A stretch of 64,000 nt of DNA from Lunularia cruciata (GCA_948567375.1 OX419756.1:33308333-33372332); one strand, 5' to 3'; shown: positions 21,330 to 31,830, counted from the stretch's first letter. Made by a program: numbers and translations. Notes: generated from the sequence alone by a model not told the origin.

Positions 21330-21625
21330 CCTTCGTACCATCAGGGGATGAGTGTGAGGATGAGCCTCCAGAGGCGATTGCTTTGACACCTTTGGATACC
21401 ACACTCATTGCTTGGCAGTACCCAGTAGAGGGGATATGCCTATTGGAGTTGTTTGGTGGGATCAGCACCGGACTAGCTGTGGTGTTACAAGCGGGTATTC
21501 GAGTACAGAGGTACTTGTATGTAGAGAGAGATGAGACTGCTAGGCGAGTCTCTCTACATCATGTGGCACACTTGGCCTATCGGTATCCGGAGTTATTACC
21601 AATGTCAACAGTCAGAGGTTACCAG
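21330..21625 (+). pseudogene. Cytosine-C5 DNA methyltransferase domain remnant inside family 3 pol
   Basis: The frame reads GICLLELFGGISTGL, matching the S-adenosylmethionine-binding motif I of C5 cytosine methyltransferases (usual form DLFxGxGG). After ten or so residues comes YLYVERDETARRV, matching motif II with the acidic residue that contacts the cofactor. The catalytic Pro-Cys motif IV and the rest of the domain are absent. After YRYPELLP the sequence passes directly into the end of reverse transcriptase (NFYRRYVRGFS in another frame). A deletion has thus removed most of this domain and most of RT. In an intact element this enzyme would methylate cytosine in DNA. Assignment rests on motifs I and II and their spacing. 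Confidence 0.65.
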
Positions 21626-22182
21626 AAAACTTCTATCGCCGCTATGTTAGAGGATTTAGTGCCATTGCCAAGGCCTTGATGAAGCTGACCAAGCTTACAC
21701 AGGAGTGGTGTTGGGGAGATGAGCAAGAGAGAGCTTTTGTAGAGCTCAAGGAGAGGTTGACATCTGCTCCTATTTTGAGGAGACCAATCAGGGGACGACC
21801 ATTTCAGGTTCACACTGATTGGAGTATGTTGGGGCTTGGAGCGGTGCTCACCCAGCATGATGATGAGGAGAAGGAGTTTGTGGTGGCCTATGCTAGTCAC
21901 TCCAACAATTCAGCGGAGGCGAAGTATAGTTCATATGAGGGAGAGTGCTTGGCAGCAGTTTGGGCAGTAGCACATTTCCGATGTTACCTATTTGGTAACC
22001 CCTTCACTCTCATCACTGATCATTAGCCGCTGAAGTGGTTGATGGAGTTTGACAAGCTTTCAGGGAAGCTTGCACGATGGGCTCTGATTTTACAGGAGTA
22101 TGATTTCACGGTTGTTCACAGACCTGGAGTGGTGAACCGTGATGCAGATGGGTTGAGTAGAAACCCATGTCCCAGCCAGTAG
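21620..22182 (+). pseudogene. Family 3 RT end and RNase H
   Basis: Begins with the typical RT end (YRRYVRGFSAIAKAL), then WGDEQERAFVELKERL, and RNase H with VHTDWSMLGLGAVLTQ (Asp), ECLAAVWAVAHF (Glu) and TLITDH (Asp). A TAG at 22024-22026 interrupts the usual DHQPLKWLM motif, consistent with CAG to TAG. After it ARWALILQEYDF and GVVNRDADGLSR complete RNase H. The RT catalytic palm is missing because of the deletion. Confidence 0.85.
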
Positions 22183-22539
22183 GATCAGACCGGAGCACGT
22201 TGGCATGGTGAGACAGATGAGGAGATGGTGCCAAGTTGGCATGCATCGGCCTTTCTGTGTATATTTGTAGAGACTTTGGTGGTATCTCTCTCAGCGCATA
22301 CAAGAGGAGTTATTGAGGTCATAGATCCAGAGAGTGAAGATATTGGTATGGTTCAGCGAGACATTCATGATGATGTCTTAGTGATGGACTATCTTCGCAC
22401 TGGTGTTGTGGGTGGCACAGTTGGAGCTAAGGAGAGAGACCGTGTTCTTCAGCAAGCCAGACGGTTTAGATTGGAGGGTAGACACCTTTTGCGTGTATGG
22501 GAGGATGGTAGAGTGCGAGTAGTACCACTTCCATCACAG

Positions 22540-23395
22540 AGACCATAGTTGGTCCATCATGCTCATGAGGAGCTAGGACATTTTGGAGTAAAGCGTACGT
22601 ATAGCTTACTTCAGAGTCATTATTGGTGACACGGTATGCAGACCGAGGTACAGCAGTTTGTTGCCAGATGTATGGTTTGTGACCGAGTTAGAGCATCATT
22701 CAATGCTCCTACGCCACAGTTACATCCATTACCTATCATGGGATTGGGTTACCGTTGGAGTTTGGACTTTGCCGGACCTTTACCGCTGACTGTGAGACAT
22801 CATTGGTATGTTTTGGTGATGGTGGAGCACTTCTCCAAGTGGATTGAGTTGGTGGTACTTCCTGACAAGTCTAGTGAAGGGACGGCTTACTCGTTCCTGG
22901 ATCGAGTTCTTAGTCATTTTGGTGCACCAGCTGAGGTTTTGACTGATCAGGGTACAGAGTTCTTGGGGGAGTTTCAGGTCTTGTGTGACAAGGCTTTGAT
23001 TGATCATTGTACTACATCCCGAGATCACCCTGAGGCAGATGGCTTAGTAGAGAGAGTGGTTCAGACGGTGAAGAGAGGATTGCGAAAGTATGGTTTGCAG
23101 AGAGGCCACTTGGGAGATTGGGATCTCCAGTTACCTTGGTTGGCCATGGGCTATCGGTTCAGCCGGCAAGCCTCCTTAGCATCCTTCTCTCCATACTTTC
23201 TACTCTATAGACGAGATCCAGATTTACTTGCAGCCGTTCGTCGAGATACTACTGTAGTTTTGGACTTGGATGACCCCGATGTGTGGATGAGCGCATGTTC
23301 TCAATGGGCAGAGATCTTTAGGAGAGTGATGCCGATGGCCTTTGAGAACTTGGCGATTGCTCTATTGGATGTGATGGTGTTGTTTGGAAGGATCA
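22540..23395 (+). pseudogene. Family 3 DDE integrase
   Basis: A zinc-binding region HHAHEELGHFG with CMVCDRV forms the HHCC module, with stops at 22546 and 22627-22629. The core has SLDFAGPL (first Asp), VLTDQGTEF (second Asp) and HPEADGLVERVVQTVK (Glu), so the catalytic triad is present. The 281-codon frame from 22636 ends at 23478, but from about 23370 it no longer resembles integrase. The normal C-terminal beta-rich module seems deleted, since the frame jumps to the segment leading into the PHD finger. This is a Ty3/gypsy integrase, not a tyrosine recombinase, which matters because the split terminal repeats recall tyrosine-recombinase elements. Confidence 0.88.
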
Positions 23396-23396
23396 T

Positions 23397-23621
23397 GTGT
23401 GCAATTGTGCGCCATGCCACCTCCCAAACATTGATGGTACTATGGATCCAAGCTTGGCACTTGTACGTGCAGGCTTGAGGTGTATGTTATGTGGCTCTTC
23501 TGGTAGAGCTGCTACTATGTTAGTGTGTGATAGCTGTTTGAGAGGATGGCATATGGCATGTATGACTCCTCCCCTCACGGTGGTTCCTCAAGAATAGTGG
23601 TTATGTCCTAGATGTACTTGA
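23397..23621 (+). pseudogene. PHD finger at the C-terminus of family 3 pol
   Basis: A C4HC3 zinc finger of PHD type. It reads LRCMLCGSSGR, then LVCDSCLRGWHMACMTPPL, then a TAG at 23595-23597, then WLCPRCT and TGA at 23619-23621. All eight zinc ligands are present in canonical order: Cys-x2-Cys, Cys-x2-Cys, x4-His-x2-Cys, and Trp-x-Cys-x2-Cys. The TPPL and Trp positions are also typical. PHD fingers of this kind bind histone H3 tails. It lies after the integrase, with a frame shift at about 23395 caused by the apparent deletion before it. It sits where chromoviruses carry a chromodomain, so a targeting role is plausible but not shown. Confidence 0.8.
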
Positions 23622-23777
23622 CCTATAGCTAGTTCATTTTTTATATGGTATAGATTGCAGACATGCAACTAACGATGGGGCTCCATAGCACCCGGCCTCC
23701 TGATCTTTGCCCATTAGAGGGTATACCATATACTTAGAGTAGATGGCTATCTGGAGTTAGAGGGACCTAACCGCCAG
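23622..23777 (+). other. Family 3 3' untranslated segment
   Basis: Short noncoding stretch between the end of the pol frame and the polypurine tract. No ORF or repeat recognised. Confidence 0.5.
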
Positions 23778-23788
23778 CTAGGGGGCGA
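23778..23788 (+). other. Family 3 polypurine tract
   Basis: CTAGGGGGCGA directly precedes TTGTGGCAC, the start of segment B1. This is a classical plant gypsy polypurine tract, so plus-strand DNA synthesis would begin at B, not at the TGTCACG terminus found at the insertion edge. Confidence 0.75.
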
Positions 23789-23896
23789 TTGTGGCACTTT
23801 AGAGTCTATGTATGACTTATGTGTGAGTTGTGCTTCTATAGTGTATGATGTTGACAGCAATGTATGTTGTGTAGCGATGTATATACGCACGATAGC
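23789..23896 (+). repeat. Family 3 terminal repeat segment B1
   Basis: Nearly identical to 24339-24444 (B2) except for the last bases, which are CGATAGC here and CGACA in B2. It lies between the polypurine tract and A2. Confidence 0.88.
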
Positions 23897-24338
23897 TGTC
23901 ACGCCATTTGTAGTTCCGCATCTAGATGCTCGGAGTTCCAATGATGGTAGTTAGAGTTATTCTAGCCGTTTCTCAAGGACTACTTTCCGACAATTAGATT
24001 TTGTGTTTGGGGTACTGACTTCATGGTGGGGCCCACCGTCACTTTGCACCGTTCGCACCATCGAGTGTGCCGTCAGCGGGACCGTTAGGGTTTCAGTGCT
24101 AGCTCGAGTCCAAGTGGTATAGTTTCAAAGTGAGCTCCAGAGAGCTCACTTCTCTGATGTTGAACCTTCGAGTTCTTAGCTATGGTGGACAGAGGCCGGC
24201 GAGCGTCACTTGGATTCTCTATGCTTGAGTGGGTGTGGCTTGACTGTAATCAATGCCCAGTTGTTCGCAGTTTACAGAGTGACAGATCAAGTACTGATCT
24301 GAGTTGAGTTGAGTTGAAAGTGTTAAGCAATCTGATTA
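23897..24338 (+). repeat. Family 3 terminal repeat segment A2
   Basis: Aligns with A1 (13125-13565). It starts TGTCACGCC and ends CTGATTA, where it joins B2. Confidence 0.88.
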
Positions 24339-24444
24339 TTGTGGCAGTTTAGAGTCTATGTATGACTTATGTGTGAGTTGTGCTTCTATAGTGTATGATG
24401 TTGACAGCGATGTATGTTGTGTAGCGATGTATATACGCACGACA
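24339..24444 (+). repeat. Family 3 terminal repeat segment B2
   Basis: Second copy of B (23789-23896), ending GCACGACA at the element edge. It is followed by the CGGG target duplication. Confidence 0.88.
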
Positions 24445-24448
24445 CGGG

Positions 24449-25463
24449 AGATGATGTTTCGAAAGAAAAATTCCGCCACAATTTCAGCATCATCTCTGCG
24501 AGTTGCTTCCGCTTCAACCATCTTGGTAGCATAATCAGTGCAAACCAAAATGTAGCGCTTTCTTGTGACTTGGGTCACTGGTTGAATGGGACCCACAAAA
24601 TCAATCCCCCATTTCTCAAAGGAGGCCAAAGGCAAAATTGGTTTCAAAGGCCATTGAGAAGTGGCCGTCGGCTTCCCCGTTCTCTGACATGCATCATAGC
24701 TTCGGATATGAGCATGTACATCTTTGTACATTGTAGGCCACCAATACCCTGCCGAAAGAATTTTCTTTACAGTATTCTTTAGAGCATAGTGTCCTCCCGA
24801 TGCCTCGGAGTGTAAAGATTCAATTACTCTTCCTACTTCGTATGACTCCAAGCATCGCCGAAGTACTTCGTCTTCGCCCATCTTAAATAAAATGTTGTGT
24901 TTAAGCTGGTACGGCCCCATTTTCCAGAGAAAGATTGCCCGCTGTTCCGGATCCATCCCCTCAGGACAATGGAGAGTATTCAGATAATTATATTCATCTC
25001 CATACCTTGTACTACTCATTGCTGATAAGTGATACAACTCTTCGTCAGGGAACCGATCGTCAATTTCCCACTCCTGGTCTTGAGTGTCTAACCTGGACAA
25101 GAAGTCCACATTCGAATGCGAAGCTCCCTTCCTCACTTGTATAGTATACGTGAACTCTTGTAATAACAAGATCCATCTTGCAATTTGTCCCGATAAATCT
25201 GCCTTCTTGACCAGATGTTGCAATGCATAATGGTCAACATAGAAGACAAACTCATACCCCAACAAATAATGACAAAATTTCTTGCAAGCATACACCATTC
25301 CGAGTGCTTCTCTTTCAGTCGTCAAATAATTCTTTTCAGAAACTGAAAGTTGTCGGCTGGCATAATACACCGGGTAGTCCTTCTTCTTCTCGTCCTTCTG
25401 ATTAAGACAACCCCGATGGCCATGGACGAAGTGTCCACATACACATGAAAAAGGACGTCCCAA
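24449..25463 (-). pseudogene. Family 2 RNase H end and integrase N-terminal half
   Basis: Minus-strand frame, open from 25463 to the family 3 border. RNase H features are YYASRQLSVSEKNY, TEREALGMVYAC and YVDHYALQ, then the SNVDFLSR end. The integrase zinc region follows with SEASGGHYALK and SYDACQR, where the first Cys of the usual CxxC is Tyr. The core then starts with KWGIDFVGP (first catalytic Asp) and VCTDYATKMVEA. It stops at the ISR codons, where family 3 is inserted, and continues at 13120. The last residues of the ORF beyond that point, down to 24336, are translated family 3 repeat, not integrase. Confidence 0.88.
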
Positions 25464-26413
25464 TTTGGGGCCCTCATGACTGGTGCTTCAACCAGTTTCT
25501 TCTTCAACACCTGGAAGGCTTCTTCTTGATGTGCTTCCCACAGATAGTCTTCAGATTTCTTCAGAAGCTTTGTAAGTGGTGCAACAAGCACTGCGTAGTT
25601 TGACACGAAGCATCTGTAATATCCGACATGTCCCAAGAAGGCTCTCAGCTCCCGGATGTTCTTTGGGGATTCCAAAGTTGCGATTATCTTAACCTTCTCA
25701 ATGTCTACTTCAATACCTTGGCTTGATACCCGATGCCCCAGAAGAATTCCCTCCCTCATTGCAAAGAAGCATTTCTCCGGGTGTAATGACAAGCCGGCAA
25801 AACGACACCTTTCAAATGTTTGGCAAAGGTAATCTATATGTACATCCCTTCGCCCAAACACACAAAAGTCATCAATAAAAACTTTGACAAATTTGCGCAG
25901 GAAATCTTTGAAGATCAAATTCATCATCCGCTGGAAAGTAGCGGAAGCATTACACAACCCAAAGGGCATTTGATTGTAAGTGAAAGTGCCCCAATTGGTC
26001 GTGAATGTAGTTTTATCCTTGTCTTCTTCTCAAATGGATGCTTGATTGTACCCTGAAAATCCATCGAGAAAACTATAACAAGGATGCCCAGCTACCTGAT
26101 CTAAAATTGTATCGGTAAAAGGCAAGGGATGATGATCTTTCCTTTTGACTGCGTTCAATTTTTGGAAGTCTTGGCACACTCGGATCTTCCCTGTTTTCTT
26201 CTTCGGGACAATGACAATGGGGGAGACCCATTCACTGCTTAAGACAGGGAACATGATTCCGGCCCCTAAGTACTTATCGATTTCATCTTTTACCAAGAGC
26301 GAGTACTTTGGGTTCAGGCGGTATTGTCGCTGCCGAACCGGAACTGCACCTTCAATCAAATCAATCCGGTGTTCTCCAAATTCTCGTGGAATACCCGGCA
26401 TTTGATCAATCAA
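25322..26413 (-). pseudogene. Family 2 reverse transcriptase
   Basis: The first part (26030-26413) has EWVSPIVIVPKKKTGKIRVC, DFQKLNAVKRKDHHPLPF and FLDGFSGYNQ. The second part (25322-25969) has MPFGLCNASATFQ, the catalytic FIDDFCVFG, ILLGHRVSSQGIEV and FLGHVGYYRCF, then the start of RNase H with HVYVDTSSMAIG. A shift or stop at about 25970-26030 separates them. Catalytic Asp residues remain. The RT is followed by the RNase H/integrase frame with a shift near 25400. Confidence 0.88.
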
Positions 26414-26428
26414 CCAGGCAAATACATC

Positions 26429-27235
26429 CTAGAATTCTATAAACAGGGCAGTGTATCCTGCAAACTCCTCCGAAGTAACTGTCTTTGAGATTTTTAAAAA
26501 TTTTCCTTCAATGAGTAACACCTCTTGATAGTCATCGGGGTTGATGACTCCTTCAACGTGGCTTACTCGGCTTATCCCGAGGCGAGCAGCCATCAAACCC
26601 CCTTCCTCCAAGTCAGGTTCACCCGAGGCGAGGTCATATGGATCTTCATTGTCAGCCTCTACCTCGTAGCATTCCAAGTAATTAACTTGGACTTCTTCTT
26701 CGGATTTGTTTGAAGACGAAGACGATGAGTCTTCGGGCTCATCCTCCTCTTTTGACAAACTTGTTTCCCCGAGATGGGGAACCTTTGTCCAATTCACAGT
26801 CACTAGCTTCTGATCTTCGGACGAAATGTCCTTGAATCTTAACTTCTGCTGATGTCAATCCACTACAACTTGGGCACTATACAACCAGGGTCTGCCGATC
26901 AACAGAGGGTAACCAGTTTTTGTCACTGGCCGCAACACGATGTATTTCAACTTGAAGGGTACCCCTCCAATGATCGTGGTAATGTTCGACAGCATGCCCA
27001 AGGGCCATCTCCTGGTTTGGTCTGCAAACTTCAAAACTCGGGGTGTTGGTTCAAACGTATGATACCCAAGTCGATTCACAATATCTTCAGTCATGACATT
27101 CACACCGGACCCAAAGTCAATGGGTATCGATGTGATCATGCACCCTGCAGTCTCCGCGTCTACCTTGGGAGATCCCAAATCTTCTTGTTCAATACGATAG
27201 ATAGCAGGCAGGTCCTTCTTTGACATCAACCTCAC
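26429..27235 (-). pseudogene. Family 2 aspartic protease and linker
   Basis: Protease-like frame 26855-27235 with SIPIDFGSGVNVM, where the active-site Asp-Ser-Gly reads Asp-Phe-Gly, and the C-terminal GYPLLIGRPWLYSAQ typical of retropepsins. After a stop the acidic linker 26429-26803 (rich in Glu, Asp and Ser) leads into RT. The Ser-to-Phe change would abolish activity. A decayed relative is at 43581-44444. Confidence 0.75.
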
Positions 27236-27256
27236 CTTCTTGAGGGCTGAATTAAG

Positions 27257-28870
27257 CTATCTCTTGTACAGCTTGTTATCTTCCCACAATTGCTTAAATG
27301 TAACATTGGCATTTGTGGTGGCCAAGTCGGCTACAATATCATATTGGGGAACTCTTCCCAATTTGACCGTCTTCGTCTTCTGCTTTGAGTCCAAGGACTC
27401 TCCATGCTCCCTCTTGACTTCGGGACGCTTCAAAATGGTGACAGGCTTGCTAATGGTCTTAACCTGAGCTTCCTTGGGTTGGCCTACCTCGGCTTGAATC
27501 AGACCTTTTACTTCGGATCGGATGTCCACCGGAAAAATTGGAGACTTCGTCTTCGTCTCTTCTCCCAAACTCAGTTCTCGAGTCCTGAGTAATGCCTCCG
27601 TTAATTCTTTCTGCAAGGCTTTAGCTTTAGCTTTTGCGAGGATCTTTTCCTCCTTGGCCGAAAGAATTGCTTTTGGGCGCTGTCTCTTCGCCTTTCGGGA
27701 ACACGACGAGGTCGTACTCAGTTCTTTGGGATCACGCTTCTTCTTGGTGGAGCGTGTCTCAACTTTCAAAATTTCAAGGTCTAGCCATTCTCCTTCTGAG
27801 GCCGGACTCCCTTCTTGAGGTCTTTCTTCCTCAAGAGTTCTACAATTTACATTCGTATCTCCCTTCGCCTGAAGTGCTGCACGCTTAGCGGGGGTTTGTA
27901 CATATTTTACAAGAGGCTTCGGGTTTGGCGGGTGAGGGCATTGGTTGCCCGTATGCCCCGATCCTTTACAATTTCCACACAGGGGAATGTACCCAATTTG
28001 CCTTCTTGGCTTGGGACAATTTGGAGACCAATGTCCCATCGAGCCACAATTATAACAGGCTCCGGGTGCAACATTCTGAGAGCAATTTTGGTTGCTCATC
28101 GGTGGTCTTCGTGCAGGAGCATTGGGGTTATACTCCCGAGGTCCAAACCTCGGACCTTGATACAATGTGCTTGGTTGAGGCTGTACCTCTTGAGTTTGGT
28201 ACACCGCCTCTTCGTCCTCGTCTTGGTTCCATCCCGGAACCCAATCAATTTGTTGCACTGGGAATGCATTACGAGTATTGCATTCTGTGTTGGCGTGGCC
28301 GGATTTTCCACATGCGGTGCACCACACATTAGATCGTCCAAATGCTGGGGCCTTTCTTCCGTCCTTAGCCCCAATCATCTGGATCTTGAAATCCGAAAAC
28401 TCCTTGATGAGGGCATCCAGCTTCGTATCCGCCTTATGTACACTCTTGGCTGGTGGAGTCACTGGTTTCTTGCCTCCATGTCTTCTGACTTGTCTTGGCT
28501 TTGATTCTTTTTCAGATTCCAAAGAAGAGCTCAAAGACGTAGAGGATTCGTCCAAAGAAGGGGAGGTGATGCGCGAAGCTCTCCTTCTAGGCTTCTTGCC
28601 CTTCTTCTCCCAATTTCTCCGGTTACCGGTAGAGTAAGAGTGGGCCACTTCATAACGAGCGACATGTTTGAGTACTTTATCCAAGGAAGTTACGTTCCTC
28701 TCCTTGGCAAAGATTCGTATCTCTGGTGAAAGGCCCCCGAGGAACCAGGTAATGGCTTGGGCATCGGAGTATCCCACCACCCCCGATTGCTTGGGAACTC
28801 GGTTCAATAATGCCATGAACCGCTCAGAGTAGTCTCTCAACTCCTCCTTCTTGCTCCCGGTCCAAATCAT
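27257..28870 (-). pseudogene. Family 2 gag, C-terminal part with three zinc knuckles
   Basis: An open frame of 537 codons. Residues 1-80 are the end of the retrotransposon gag fold (LRDYSERFMALLNRV, ITWFLGGLSPEI). A basic Ser/Lys-rich region follows. Three CCHC knuckles appear at about residues 185-200, 270-285 and 295-310 (CTACGKSGHANTEC, CYNCGSMGHWSPNC, CGNCKGSGHTGNQC). The rest is Lys/Glu-rich and leads to the protease. The knuckles bind RNA during packaging in known elements. The N-terminus is in another frame at 28914 and above, so a shift near 28880 has broken gag. A decayed copy of this region is at 44448-46267. Confidence 0.85.
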
Positions 28871-28913
28871 TTAATGCCGCGAAGACATTCGTATCATAGT
28901 CAACCTCCCGGAA

Positions 28914-29753
28914 TCATTCCAAGAAGTTGTTTCTCAAGTCTGCCCAGTCCGATGGTACAAACTCCTTCTGAGTCACATGGGTGTACCTGCTCCGAGCTTT
29001 CTTGCGAAGCAGACTTGGAAAAATTCTTAGTTGATCCGCCGAGTCATGCTCCTTGTTAGCAAAGGAGATGACTTCAAATTCTTTGATGAATTCATCGGGG
29101 TCTTCGTCTTGTTCTGTCCCCTTATACTTCTGATAGGCGTGTCGGGTGACAGGAAGTGAAGTCATCATTCGATGCACTGGGATTGGCTGAGGTAATGTGG
29201 AACTTGACGGAATGGAAGAATTGGCTGGAATTGACGCCGTGTTGTCAGCCCAAGGATTCCAATTCGTCAAATTCAACGTAGGGTCTTCTTTGACAATTTC
29301 TACCTTGAGAGGGTCGACTTCAACCCGAGTGGAAGATTCAGGATCAACACCTTCAATAGGTTCTTCCAAATTCCTTCGGGACAACCAAGGAATCGTTCGT
29401 AGAAGATGTTGACACTCGTCTTCAATAAGTGTGCGTGCTGTCTTTTCTCGAACAAAGGTCTTCAAGGAAACAACTTCCTTTACAGCTCTAGGGGAAGTTG
29501 GTGTATTGGGCCGCAATGCATATGTTTGCCCCAAGAAGAAGAGGAAGATGCAAAGTAGCCTTGCCAACCACCTTCGCATTTCTTGTGATCAAGTTCTCGC
29601 AGGGCTTCTTGCACTTCGTGAAGGAGTTGAAACTCCAACGCCTCTCGCTCAGTTTCGTCAACGATGGATGGGACATTCAGACGTTTGTCTTCTTCATGCT
29701 GAAGTGCTCGTCTTCGAGCTCTCTCTTCCCGTTGTTCTTTCAATCCAGATATT
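28914..29753 (-). pseudogene. Family 2 gag, N-terminal part
   Basis: Frames 28914-29579 and 29480-29743 read a coiled, charged start (KEQREERARRR, EFQLLHEVQEALREL). A linker follows, then the gag core with YKGTEQDEDPDEFIKEFEVISF and RYTHVTQKEFVPSDWADLRN. This is the usual Retrotrans_gag type fold and it continues into 28870 after a frame shift. It begins shortly after the primer-binding site, as expected. The true start codon is unclear because the first 60 codons are split over two frames. Confidence 0.75.
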
Positions 29754-29814
29754 CATATTGCCTTGATACCTAGTTTCCAATTTGGCTTCGTATTCTTCCA
29801 CTTCCGAGACTTGT

Positions 29815-29833
29815 ATCCCAGGCAGCGGTGCCA
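29815..29833 (-). other. Family 2 primer-binding site
   Basis: On the minus strand, TTGGCACCGCTGCCTGGGAT follows the 5' LTR end after a few bases. It resembles the plant tRNA-Asp primer site (TGGCGCCGTTGCCGGGGA) with about three mismatches. The decayed copy near 46885 has the same start. Confidence 0.6.
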
Positions 29834-30634
29834 AAAATCATATGACAACCCAACAAATATCACTTTTGCGGTAATCGGGTAAGTAAAGTTCGTTCCCGCA
29901 GAGATACAAGTCAGAAATGTCCAAATACGACGCAAAGTAACAGTTTCAGTTCTTCTTGAGTTCTTCTTTAGTCTCTCAGGTAGAAACCACACCCAGAAGA
30001 GAGTAACAAGCACTGATTTGCAGTCTTGTCACAAATTCTCACTCCTTAATCACAAATCCTTCAATTCTTTCCAAACAATCTTGATTGTGATGATTCAGGC
30101 TCTCTCAAAAATGGCACTTCACTGCAAAACGACCTTGCCTCAGAATTGTGTTCCACCCCTCCACTAAAGGCACAACTTCCTTGATCGAAATTGCTTCACA
30201 TCAACCTCGCATTGTACTCACAAATGCAAAATACTACCAACACTACAATTCCTCTCAGATCTGTCAAGGCATTGCTTTGATTGCACTTCACTCAGGATCA
30301 AACACACATAATGAAGATCAAGGCTGTGGAATCCAACATCCAACAAGCACACTAACTTGCACTTCAAATTTCTCCAAACACTCACAAACACAATTGCAAA
30401 GCTGATACTCGGAATCAAGCTCAAGCAACAAGCAATGCTTCACAGCACTTTGCTTTATCTATTCTCAAAAATAATGAGCACTGAACAACATAATACTGCG
30501 AATGCCACTCTTAAATAGTGAAGCAATCGACAATTCTAACAACTATACCGTTTCTACAACAACTGTTCTAACCTGCAGATCCAAAATGACAATGCACCTC
30601 TTCATATCTGCCCCTTCAAATCTCAAATCTGTTA

Positions 30635-31830
30635 CTAATCCGATCCGATGTCTACTTCTTCCTTGGCTTTCAAACCCGAACCCGAAGTAATCTTACTTCC
30701 TACTATCTTTTCCTTGGGTTTCAGATCTCCCACATCTTCTACCAGATCCAGCAATTCTCTTTCCTGATCTGAAATTTCACTAGTGGTTAATCTATCTAAC
30801 TCCTCATCCTTCAACCCACTCTTCTCTAATGTCTCTAAGGGCAACTCCAAAGACATTTGGATCCCTATGTTATCTACTTCGGGTTTTGCCTTAACATCCT
30901 GCTGAAGCTTTTCTAACTCTATTCTCACTAAGTCTAATCTAATCGCAATATTGTCTTCTACTTCTAAGATCTTCCTATCTACACGAGTTCTCAATTTAAT
31001 CAACAAGGCATTCAAATCTGTATCTTTCGCTTGTCTTCGCCTCGTTTCCTGCACCAACAGTTTTAACTCGTGCAATCTTGTCTCTTCAATTTGAACGCTG
31101 GCCTTTGTACTCAACATCGCATTTACTCTGAGTACAATTTCCTTCAATGGCTCCAATCTTGTCTTGCGTTTGCATTCCCGATCTGCGAGCCATTCTTCTC
31201 TATACATCGCCAATTCTTCTTCGAATTCGGCTTTCACCGCTTCCTTCTCTTTCTCCTTCTGTGCAACCTTCTCTTCTTGATTACAAAGTAAGTCTCGTAA
31301 TCTCTCTTCTTCTCTATATCTCGCAGCCAACTCTTGCTGCCAGAGTTGCTTCTTCTCCTCCATACTCTCCATCACTCAATCAAGCTCTTGATCCTTTGAT
31401 GCTACCCTCGCCATAGCATGGATAAGTTTGACTCTTGAATCAGCAAACTGCTGCTTCAAGATTTCATGCTCCGCTACTTGTCTCTCCCTTGCGATGTCAC
31501 TCTTCCTCGCAAGATCTTCTCGATAACTCACTTCTCTCTTTAGGTCTTCGATTACCTAACTCCTCTTGACTACTTCCGCTCGCAGTACTTCTCTCTCTTC
31601 CTCACCTTAGGTTATACTCTTCTTCAACTCCGAGTTCTCTTCTTCCAATCTTGATAAGACCTACGACACAGTCTTTACCTCTGGACAAGTAGACTGCATC
31701 TCCTTCTTCTTCTTCTCCATCTTCACCAACAGCGGGCATACTACCATCTGCAGGTAATCTACTCCATTACTAACAACTTCGTCCTCCCGCGGAGTGGTCT
31801 CTCTTCTTTCCTCGTGTTCTCCCGATACTC
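30635..31830 (-). pseudogene. Coiled-coil C-terminal half of the LTR-encoded protein (5' LTR copy)
   Basis: Frame 30635-31375 is open for 246 codons. It is strongly helical and charged: EEKKQLWQQELAARYREEE, HELKLLVQETRRRQAKD, LDLVRIELEKLQQDV. It ends with an acidic tail. Between 31375 and 31830 the same protein continues toward the N-terminus with several stops (frames matching 6350-6838 in the other LTR). No known domain. Relatives with the same core sequence occur on the plus strand at 39214-40060 and on the minus strand at 40872-41135. Confidence 0.7.

Larger units (their letters stand above)
13125..24444 (+). mobile_element. Family 3 Ty3/gypsy element with split terminal repeats, methyltransferase remnant and PHD finger
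   Basis: A plus-strand LTR-type retroelement nested in the family 2 integrase. Domain order is gag (14834-15628 continuing at 19275), protease (19850-20842), cytosine-C5 methyltransferase remnant (21330-21625), end of RT with RNase H (21620-22182), DDE integrase (22540-23395) and PHD finger (23397-23621). Terminal repeats are A1 13125-13565, B1 23789-23896, A2 23897-24338 and B2 24339-24444. LINE copies C and D interrupt gag. Much of the RT and methyltransferase is deleted and many stops are present, so it is inactive. The combination of domains and ends is unusual (see findings). Confidence 0.9.

Noticed and set aside
13125..24444. Classifying family 3 as an Ngaro/PAT or DIRS element because of its split repeats
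   Set aside because: It encodes a DDE integrase with HHCC zinc region and is flanked by a target duplication; no tyrosine recombinase is seen.
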